A DNA stretch of 16,547 nt, taken from NCBI GenBank assembly GCA_024231375.1, contig JAAEQP010001260.1, forward strand, positions 1-16,547, in the 5' to 3' direction. Below are positions 1-6,676 of this stretch, piece after piece (the stretch's first letter is position 1; every line of letters begins with the position of its first letter). Under the pieces are notes generated by a model. The model made no database searches. It was not told the DNA's origin and saw only the letters and a program-made list of their open reading frames with translations. The stretch is from a bacterium (GTDB lineage Bacteria; Hydrogenedentota; Hydrogenedentia; Hydrogenedentiales; SLHB01). The translations under genes were made by a program, and so were the position numbers.

Positions 1-912
1 ACTGACGCAACAAGTGGGCAGAGATTCGCCCTCCAGGGATTCACGAACCCCACAAACCTTACGCTCCCTGATGGCTACCTCACCGACCTCTTCGCTGGGA
101 TGATCGATCTGGCAGGGGCGTTGAAGGTGGACGCGGTCACAGTCACCTCGCCAACGGCCGGTGCTGTCTTCAACCCGGGTGACACGATGATGGTGTCAAT
201 GACGAGCACTCCGGCTGTACAGGAAGTACTCATCATGACCCCGTTCGAAACGGTGATCGACTCGGTTGCACCGTTTGGAGCTGACTTCACAATCCCCGAC
301 CATCTCGTGGGTTCGCTGACGGTCCTAGTCATGGCCCGGGACGATGCCGCCCTCTTGGAAGCTGAGGCTGTGGAGGTGTCTGTCGTGCCTGCTGGCTCTC
401 CTGAGAACATCAGCGTCACGCCAAGTGGGCCACTCACCATACCCCTCTACGACACACTGGCACTTACCGTGCTCGCAGATATCGCACCCAGCGTGACCGC
501 AGACATCACGTCGAGTGCGGCTGGCACGGTCTACCAATCGTACGACGGAGCGGTCGCCACGGTGTCGCCTGAGGGTGAGATTGCGGGCGTGGCCCTCGGG
601 CTTGCGGATGTCCTCGTCACGAATGGCGAGGTAATCGCCGTTCCTGTGGAGGTCGTCGACGTGGACCATGACGGGGACGGCCTTTGGAGTGGCGACGAGG
701 GCGAGGACGACATCGATGGGGATGGGATACCGAACTACTTCGATCTGGACTCGGATGGTGACGGGCTCGACGACGATGTGGACCCGGATCCGTTCGTGCG
801 TGCGGACGGGCTGCCGCTGAATGGATGGCTGACTCTCGCGGTTGCGCTCGGGGGTCTCGCCGCGGCGTACGTGTGGCTTCGTGGTCGAACCGCGCTACGG
901 AGACAATGTTAA
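1..912 (+). CDS. Secreted Ig-like/TSP3-repeat protein with C-terminal anchor, 5' partial
   Basis: The frame is open from base 1 with no stop, so this is the last 303 residues of a longer protein; the ATG at 100 is internal. From the left there is an Ig-like beta-sandwich (fragment residues about 47-130), then a BIG2-like module (about 131-218) containing the typical VSPEGEIAGVALG stretch. Aspartate-rich calcium-binding TSP3-type repeats follow at 221-265 (DHDGDG, DIDGDG, DSDGDG). The end is a tail beginning LPLNGW at 271, then a hydrophobic helix and an Arg-rich terminus (RGRTALRRQC). The catalytic or binding domain, if any, lies upstream of the window. The protein is presumably exported and held at the envelope by its tail, as are the next two gene products. 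The coding call is firm; the function is unknown. Confidence 0.85.
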   Translation, partial: TDATSGQRFALQGFTNPTNLTLPDGYLTDLFAGMIDLAGALKVDAVTVTSPTAGAVFNPGDTMMVSMTSTPAVQEVLIMTPFETVIDSVAPFGADFTIPDHLVGSLTVLVMARDDAALLEAEAVEVSVVPAGSPENISVTPSGPLTIPLYDTLALTVLADIAPSVTADITSSAAGTVYQSYDGAVATVSPEGEIAGVALGLADVLVTNGEVIAVPVEVVDVDHDGDGLWSGDEGEDDIDGDGIPNYFDLDSDGDGLDDDVDPDPFVRADGLPLNGWLTLAVALGGLAAAYVWLRGRTALRRQC

Positions 913-1083
913 CTTTGAGGCGCTAGTGCGGGTTCGCCGAAGGGTCCGTCCCCCGAAGTCGCGCTGACTGAAGGTAGAGCGGGTGCTGAGCATCACGGTA
1001 ATTCCCGAAAGTATGACCAAGGAGAAAGTGCGGCAGTTGGCGCGCCACGCGCGCGCCCGAAACTGAAAAGGGAGCGGGCGGCA

Positions 1084-3735
1084 ATGAAAGGCAGAGACAA
1101 CATGCGAAGTATCGGGATAGCGACAGCACTCATCTTTCTTGTAGGGGCACTCATCGGGCAGGCCGCATCGGCCCAGATGACGTGGACCGGGCCGGGGTTG
1201 CTCAACACGAACGCGACGACGGATTCAGGTTGGGATAGCACACCAAGACTGGCCACAGACGGCTCGGGCAATTGGATTGCTGTGTGGGAGTATCAAGAGG
1301 ACCCAATGGCGGACTGGGACGTCCTCGTAGCGTGTTCGTCCGACAATGGCGCGTCCTGGACTGCGCCGGCTCTGCTCAACACCAATGCAGCCACCGACTC
1401 GGGGAGCGATCACTATCCGGAGATCGCCGCGGACGGCTCAGGAAACTGGGTCGCCGTGTGGGGGTCCGGTGAGGATCTTTCTGGAGCGGGCGCGGACTCT
1501 GACATCTTCGTCGCTCGGTCGACGGACAATGGCGCCACCTGGACAGCGCCAGCGCTCCTCAACACCAATGCTACCACCGACTCAGGATCTGACGGTGGGC
1601 CGTATGTAGCCACGGACGGCTCAGGAAACTGGGTCACCGTGTGGGAGTCCCTTGAGGATCTTTCTGGAGCGGGCGCGGACGCGGACATCTTCGTAGCGCG
1701 TTCAACCGACAATGGCGCCACCTGGACAGCGCCAGCGCTCCTCAACACAAATGCCACGACGGATTCAGGTTTGGATGGCACACAAGAACTGGCCACAGAC
1801 GGCTCGGGCAACTGGGTGGCCGTATGGCAGTCAACTGAGAATCTCTCCGGGGCTGGCACGGACAAGGACATTTTCATAGCGCGGTCAACGGACAATGGGG
1901 CCACCTGGACAGCCCCGGCTCTGCTCAACACCAATGCGACTGCCGACTCTCGGCTCGACCGCGCGCCCGACATTGCCACAGACGGCTCAGGCAACTGGAG
2001 CGCGGTATGGTACTCGAGAGAGAATCTGTCTGGCGCGGGCACGGACTCGGACATTTTCATAGCGCGGTCAACGGACAACGGCGCCTCCTGGACGGCCCCG
2101 TCCCTCCTAAACACCAACGCAACTACAGACTCGGGGAACGATGAGGCCCCGCAGATAGCTACAGACGGATTGGGGAACTGGCTCGCCGTGTGGGAGTCGT
2201 TCGAAGACCTTTCCGGGGCGGGGATGGACTTTGACATCTTCGTCGCTCGATCGACGGACAATGGCGCCTCCTGGGCCGCGCCGGGTCTCCTTAACGCCAA
2301 CGCAGCCACCGACTCCTGGGCGGGCGATGTTCTCCCGTCTATGGCCACAGATGGCTCGGGCAACTGGGTCGTCGTGTGGAATTCGTCGGGGAGTCTTTCT
2401 GGGGCTGGTACGGACTACGACATCTTCGTTGCGACGTGGGAGACAATCGAATCCCAAGTCAGCTCCGCGTCTCCCCAGTCCAGCACAACTGTGCGCGTGG
2501 TGTTTGATGAGGACATGACCAACGACGCGGCGCTGGTGACGGCCGGCAACTACACGTTCACGGGGACGGTGGCGCTGACGGCTGCTGCCGTGACGCGTGT
2601 CGATGCCACCACCGTGGACGTGACGGTCAACGAGATGACCCACGGCGCGTCGTACACGGTTGCCGTGGACACTTCCGCATCCGGCCCGACCGACTTGGCC
2701 GGGAACCATGTTGACGCCGCGGCCAACAGCGCGGCGTTCACGGGCGTGGGCACGGCGCCGACGATCAGCATCGATTCGGTGTCGCCGGCATTGGCCAAGG
2801 ATGGCGATACGGTGACGGTCGACGTGACGGCCACGGACGACGTCGGCATTTCGGGCATCCCGTCGGTGACGTTGAACAGCGGGGCCGTGGCGCACCAGGG
2901 CACGGTGGGCAGCACGTACACGTACACACTGGTGTTGCCCGGCGGCAGCACGGAAGGAGCCGCCACCATCGCGGCATCGGCGAGCGACGCGGCAGGCAAT
3001 CCGGGTTCGGGCGCCGACACGACATCTTTGTCCATCGACAACACAGCTCCGAGCGCGCCGACTGTGTCAGGCTCAGCGTTGACCAACAGCGCCACGCCGA
3101 CGTGGACATGGTCCTCCAGCGGAGGCGGCAACGGTACGTTTCGATTGGCAGTCGATGCGGAATCGGGATGGACGGAGACCGTGGCTTCGGCGTACACGCC
3201 CGGCACGGCGCTCAGTGAAGGCGCGCACACACTGTACGTGCAGGAACGCGACGCCGTCGACAACTGGTCTGCGTCGGGCAGTTTCGTGACGACCATCGAC
3301 CTGACCGCGCCGCAGATCGCCATCGGCGCACCGACCCCGGCCACGACGAGCGGCGATCCAGTCACGTACGGCGTGACGTACACCGGCGCGGACACCATCA
3401 CGCTCGCCGACGGCGACGTGTCCTTGCTGACCACGGGCGACGCTTCGGCGGATGCCACAGTGTCGGCGGGCGCGGGCCCGGACGAGCGCACCATCACATT
3501 GGCAAACTTCACCGGCACCGGCGACATCACGCCGCGCATCGCGGCCGGCACCGCCACCGACCTTGCCGGCAACGCAACCGCCCAAACCGACGCCACACAG
3601 GCTGTCACCGTCAGTGGCGGCTCCGAAGTGCCGTTGCATCGAGGCGTGGCAGCGATCCTCATGGCCTGCATCGCGCTGACGGTGATGTGGCGGTTCGGCG
3701 GGCGAGAGAAATCGGCGGTCGTCCCTGATGTGTAG
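1084..3735 (+). CDS. Secreted seven-repeat Asp-box (BNR/sialidase-like) beta-propeller with Ig-like modules and C-terminal anchor
   Basis: 883 aa. GGGAG at 1070-1074 supports ATG 1084; Met7 is an alternative start. A Sec signal peptide (residues 1-30) ends AASA|Q. Residues about 33-452 hold seven repeats (LLNTNATTDSG...ATDGSGNW...DIFVARSTDNG). Six Asp-boxes of type S-[ST]-D-N-G-A-[ST]-W start at 85, 146, 207, 268, 329 and 390, exactly 61 residues apart. The N-terminal half-repeat (TWTGPGLL) and the terminal half-repeat (DIFVATW) can together close the seventh blade. After this come an SbsA-like Ig domain (about 455-555), Ig-like modules at about 557-650, 654-738 and 740-848, and a tail at 849 (VPLHRG, hydrophobic helix, FGGREK). 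I see no sialidase arginine triad or FRIP motif, so it is more likely a glycan-binding or structural surface protein than a sialidase. It lies 171 bp after the preceding tailed protein. Confidence 0.9.
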   Translation: MKGRDNMRSIGIATALIFLVGALIGQAASAQMTWTGPGLLNTNATTDSGWDSTPRLATDGSGNWIAVWEYQEDPMADWDVLVACSSDNGASWTAPALLNTNAATDSGSDHYPEIAADGSGNWVAVWGSGEDLSGAGADSDIFVARSTDNGATWTAPALLNTNATTDSGSDGGPYVATDGSGNWVTVWESLEDLSGAGADADIFVARSTDNGATWTAPALLNTNATTDSGLDGTQELATDGSGNWVAVWQSTENLSGAGTDKDIFIARSTDNGATWTAPALLNTNATADSRLDRAPDIATDGSGNWSAVWYSRENLSGAGTDSDIFIARSTDNGASWTAPSLLNTNATTDSGNDEAPQIATDGLGNWLAVWESFEDLSGAGMDFDIFVARSTDNGASWAAPGLLNANAATDSWAGDVLPSMATDGSGNWVVVWNSSGSLSGAGTDYDIFVATWETIESQVSSASPQSSTTVRVVFDEDMTNDAALVTAGNYTFTGTVALTAAAVTRVDATTVDVTVNEMTHGASYTVAVDTSASGPTDLAGNHVDAAANSAAFTGVGTAPTISIDSVSPALAKDGDTVTVDVTATDDVGISGIPSVTLNSGAVAHQGTVGSTYTYTLVLPGGSTEGAATIAASASDAAGNPGSGADTTSLSIDNTAPSAPTVSGSALTNSATPTWTWSSSGGGNGTFRLAVDAESGWTETVASAYTPGTALSEGAHTLYVQERDAVDNWSASGSFVTTIDLTAPQIAIGAPTPATTSGDPVTYGVTYTGADTITLADGDVSLLTTGDASADATVSAGAGPDERTITLANFTGTGDITPRIAAGTATDLAGNATAQTDATQAVTVSGGSEVPLHRGVAAILMACIALTVMWRFGGREKSAVVPDV
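1180..2439 (+). repeat. Intragenic tandem repeat of 183 bp encoding propeller blades
   Basis: The propeller region is a tandem array of 183-bp (61-codon) units; the first unit is 9 bp shorter. Some copies are nearly identical in DNA: the 41 bp at 1525-1565 recur exactly at 1708-1748. Units 1 and 4 share patches (ACGACGGATTCAGGT and CTGGCCACAGACGGCTC) that differ in units 2 and 3. This patchwork suggests recent duplication or gene conversion among units. Confidence 0.85.
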
Positions 3736-3783
3736 AAGGGCTGCGCCGTTGTGGCCAATGAATGGCTCATGTGAGGACTGTTG

Positions 3784-3797
3784 CGCTGTCGACAGCG
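3784..3797. promoter_or_regulatory. Perfect 14-bp palindrome just before the hydrolase Shine-Dalgarno
   Basis: CGCTGTCGACAGCG is a perfect dyad with 7-bp arms and no spacer. It ends three bases before the AAGGAG ribosome-binding site (from 3801) of the glycoside hydrolase gene. It could be an operator or part of a leader hairpin. No binding protein is identifiable, and chance occurrence is possible. Confidence 0.35.
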
Positions 3798-3812
3798 TGG
3801 AAGGAGAGGACC

Positions 3813-6239
3813 TTGAAGCACGGATTTCGAATCGGAGTGACGCAGGTGCAGGCCCTGTGTCTGTGTGCGGTTGTAGCTCTCGCGTCGGGTGCGAACGCCG
3901 TTGAATGGGAGTGGAACACGCCTGGCGACACGGAAGGATGGACCGCAGGCAACGCGATCAGCTCTGTCGCGTCCTCAGGCGGGGATTTGGTCGCCACCTA
4001 TGACGGGGCGATTGACCCGTGGATCTGGTCCCCACCCAATCTTGGCCTCGACGCCTCGCAGGAATCTCTTCTAGTCATGAGTATCGAGATCATCGATCCG
4101 CTTGTTGGGGCAAACGCGCAGTTCCTGCAAGTCTTCTACCGCCGCGAGGGCTACCCGGGAGACGACTGGGGAGACCATTCATTCTTCCTGCAACTCATGC
4201 CGAATGCGGGTAAGAAGACGTATACGGTAAACATCCCGGCTCGGCTCTCAGATGAGGGGAAACCAGCTGACTGGAGCGGCCCTATCGAGCAGTTGCGGTT
4301 CGACCTGGGTATAGGCGGATACACGGCAGGAGCGACTTGCCGGATAGACTACATGCGAATCGTGCCTGCGGAAGAAGAACCGGTCTTCACCATTGACCTA
4401 GACAACACCGAAGGCCTTTTCAATCAACCCTTCGCTACTCTGAGCGAGTTCCATCCGAGCGATGTGCCAGTCGACGTGGCGGAACACAATCCATTCATTG
4501 AAACCTTCTGCTTCTTCAGTGCATTTGGATCGGACCCTGCCCTGCCACAGTTCGAGATATACGACGAGGATGCGACTCCGGTCTACCAATTCGACAAGCT
4601 CACTGACAAGATAGACACGGTCCTTGCAGCGGGCCTGACCCCCTACTTGGCCTTGGGGAGTTGCCCGGTCGATATGGCGCGGGACCCATGGGCCATCTCG
4701 CCTGTCTACGGGACCATGAGATGTGGACCATCGGACTACGACACCTATCGCACTTTCGTAAGAGACCTGTTTGAATTCATGGATGCCAAGTACGGTGAAG
4801 ATACTGTAGCTTCCTGGCTATACCGGTTCATGACAGAACCGGACAACCCTGAGTGGTGGACTGACAGCCGCGAGGAGTGGTTCAAGTTCTATGACTACAC
4901 CGTATCTGCAGTTTGGGAGGCCAATCCCGGTGTCCGGGTCTGTCCGGGCAATATGACCAGGCACCCAGGGAAAGACCCCTTGAGTTGGGTTGTGCCTCTT
5001 GCTGAACACCTCGAGTCCGGCGCCTTCTCGGTCCCCGGCGAGAGCCGCCCCTATCTTCCGCCGAGACTCACCTTCTCAGTCTACGCGCCCTTGTGGGTCA
5101 ACAGGGGAGGCTCACCACAGAGCCTCTTGAACTCGGACATCACGATTAGGGACGCCCTAAGACCCTCTCCTTCTCTTGACAACATTCCTCTGGGGGTTGA
5201 CGAAGGGTACATTCTCGGCGATGAAGACAGGCAAGTGACATGGGGGCGGGTTGACGGGACCGAATGGGGCGCGGCACACTTCGCCTCCCTGTGCCAAGTG
5301 CTGATGGACGACGGATGGACTAGGGCCAGCCTGTGGCGCGCGGGTGACCCGGACTGCCCGCCACCCATGCGCAATGTCCTTAATCTACTATGTGACATGA
5401 ACGGCATGACGAAGGTTACCATTCCCACTCCCTCGCGGACTGCGTCCCCCGGCGGCTGCGCCAGCGCACTGGCCGCGAAGAATGACGACCGAGTCACCAT
5501 AATGCTCGTGAACTATCAAAGTAACAGAACGGCCGTCGCTCCTGTGGATTGTCATGTTTCAGTGTTGAACCTTGCCCCCGGCCACTACCGCGTCTTTCAC
5601 AAGCGCATCGACCATAGCCACGGAAACTACCGCACACTATGGTTGTCTGATTCCGCAGGACTTGTGCCACCTGGCGTCAGCGAATATGACCTGGACCCCT
5701 TCAACGGATACTGGTGGGGCGCCGAGGCTGACCAACTCTGGTCGGACAACTACTCGGCCTATCAAGCACTCGCCAGCAACATGGATATGCCGACAACGAA
5801 CCACCATGTAGATGACTCAGGAGTGCTGGAACTCAGCGTGCATATGCCAGCCCGAAGTGTCTCGTTTCTCTATGTCGAGAGCGTTGACATCGACGGTGAC
5901 GGACTCACCGACGAGCAAGAAGCAATGGACCTGGACCCGGATACGCCCGGGGTTCAAAATCCCTTCGATCCGAACGACCCCGACTCGACGGGCGACAACG
6001 GCTCCGTCGGCCCGGATGGCATACTGGACGGCCAGAACGACTGGGACGGCGACGGCATGACGAACGCGGACGAGTTCACTTGGGGCTACGATCCACTCGA
6101 CCCGGCCAGTTTCACCGAGGTCCCGATCTCATGGTGGCCCATGGCCTTCGTGATCCTCCTGCTCTGCGCTGCGATCGCGCTCAGGGCGGGGATCCTCGGT
6201 CGTCGAAGACGGCCTGCAAGAACGTTAGGAGAGCAATGA
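3813..6239 (+). CDS. Secreted GH39-like glycoside hydrolase with TSP3 repeats and C-terminal anchor
   Basis: I choose TTG 3813: AAGGAG at 3801-3806 is ideally spaced, and this start puts a clean Sec signal (1-29, SGANA|V) at the N-terminus. ATG 3762, 17 codons upstream, lacks a Shine-Dalgarno. The protein is 808 aa. Residues about 30-190 form a beta-sandwich, probably carbohydrate-binding. Residues about 195-560 resemble a clan GH-A (beta/alpha)8 barrel: E342 in FMTEPDNPEWW fits the acid/base and E464 in GVDEGY the nucleophile. Their 122-residue spacing is near that of GH39 enzymes. A beta-rich domain follows, then Asp-rich calcium repeats at about 691-760 (DIDGDG, DWDGDG) and a tail from V770 (VPISWW, helix, GRRRR). 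It probably cleaves an extracellular polysaccharide or oligosaccharide; substrate unknown. GH5 or GH30 relatives are alternatives. The stop overlaps the next start (ATGA), so the two genes are probably translationally coupled. Confidence 0.85.
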   Translation: MKHGFRIGVTQVQALCLCAVVALASGANAVEWEWNTPGDTEGWTAGNAISSVASSGGDLVATYDGAIDPWIWSPPNLGLDASQESLLVMSIEIIDPLVGANAQFLQVFYRREGYPGDDWGDHSFFLQLMPNAGKKTYTVNIPARLSDEGKPADWSGPIEQLRFDLGIGGYTAGATCRIDYMRIVPAEEEPVFTIDLDNTEGLFNQPFATLSEFHPSDVPVDVAEHNPFIETFCFFSAFGSDPALPQFEIYDEDATPVYQFDKLTDKIDTVLAAGLTPYLALGSCPVDMARDPWAISPVYGTMRCGPSDYDTYRTFVRDLFEFMDAKYGEDTVASWLYRFMTEPDNPEWWTDSREEWFKFYDYTVSAVWEANPGVRVCPGNMTRHPGKDPLSWVVPLAEHLESGAFSVPGESRPYLPPRLTFSVYAPLWVNRGGSPQSLLNSDITIRDALRPSPSLDNIPLGVDEGYILGDEDRQVTWGRVDGTEWGAAHFASLCQVLMDDGWTRASLWRAGDPDCPPPMRNVLNLLCDMNGMTKVTIPTPSRTASPGGCASALAAKNDDRVTIMLVNYQSNRTAVAPVDCHVSVLNLAPGHYRVFHKRIDHSHGNYRTLWLSDSAGLVPPGVSEYDLDPFNGYWWGAEADQLWSDNYSAYQALASNMDMPTTNHHVDDSGVLELSVHMPARSVSFLYVESVDIDGDGLTDEQEAMDLDPDTPGVQNPFDPNDPDSTGDNGSVGPDGILDGQNDWDGDGMTNADEFTWGYDPLDPASFTEVPISWWPMAFVILLLCAAIALRAGILGRRRRPARTLGEQ

Positions 6240-6430
6240 GCGAGACGATACAGATATCCGTGCCCACCATCACGACGAACTCGCGTGTACGGGCGTGGTG
6301 GCTGGTGGCGTTTTATCGGTACCGGCTTGTGGCATGCCATGTGAAGCCCCGGCTTGCCCTGTTCGGGCGCATTCGGTACATGCGCCATTGGTACCTGGAG
6401 CATCGAGACAAAGGGAAGACGGGGTCGTAG
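6236..6430 (+). CDS. Small basic, aromatic-rich protein, translationally coupled, unknown function
   Basis: 64 aa. The ATG overlaps the stop of the upstream hydrolase gene in an ATGA junction, and AGGAG at 6227-6231 lies five bases or fewer upstream, so start and coupling are well supported. The first 16 residues are polar and uncharged-rich. Residues about 17-55 are rich in Arg, Trp and Tyr (RAWWLVAFYRYR, then RIRYMRHWYLEHRDKGK). There is no signal peptide and no convincing full transmembrane helix. A strongly cationic, amphipathic, membrane- or nucleic-acid-associated peptide is plausible, but I recognise no family. Codons are GC-rich at third positions like the neighbours. It is the last gene before the terminator at 6507, so it probably shares the hydrolase transcript. 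Confidence 0.6.
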   Translation: MSETIQISVPTITTNSRVRAWWLVAFYRYRLVACHVKPRLALFGRIRYMRHWYLEHRDKGKTGS

Positions 6431-6506
6431 GTCTTACCTCATCACGTTGGTGCAGGTCGCGAGTCCGTCACAGGGGGCGACTGCCCTACGGACCACCATT
6501 GTTTTT

Positions 6507-6545
6507 GAAGGACTTACGCAAATCGCGTAAGTCCTTCTTTCTTTC
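6507..6545 (+). terminator. Rho-independent-type terminator after the + strand surface-protein genes
   Basis: GAAGGACTTACGC (6507-6519) pairs perfectly with GCGTAAGTCCTTC (6525-6537) around the loop AAATC, a 13-bp stem. It is followed by TTTCTTTC. The T-rich tract lies only on the + strand side, so it mainly terminates rightward transcription. It sits 76 bp after the 64-aa gene and before the convergent ankyrin gene. Confidence 0.8.
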
Positions 6546-6676
6546 GCGGCACGCTCTCGTGTGCCTCTTGAGGGCTCGTAGTCCCTACGTTTCAAGGGGG
6601 TGCAGCTTATGTACAACTTTGGCATTGGATCGAGTGCTTTGAGCCTGCGATCCCGATTCCTGGTCCGCCTCGAAGG

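Noticed and set aside
1046..1062. Possible RpoN -24/-12 promoter before the propeller gene (TGGCGC...GCGC)
   Set aside because: The -12 half lacks the TTGC core, so the match is no better than expected in GC-rich sequence.
913..1083. Riboswitch-like leader before the propeller gene
   Set aside because: The 171-bp gap has GC-rich local pairing (around GGCGCGCC) but matches no riboswitch core I recognise.
1413..2363. 316-codon minus-strand open frame in the propeller repeats
   Set aside because: It is a repetitive shadow of the 183-bp repeat, with no ribosome-binding site or recognisable domain.
2550..3821. 423-codon minus-strand open frame opposite the Ig-like region
   Set aside because: It lies antisense to a clearly coding protein with signal peptide, domains and tail. 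Its product is low-complexity Val/Ala/Pro/Ser as expected from GC-rich complementary sequence.
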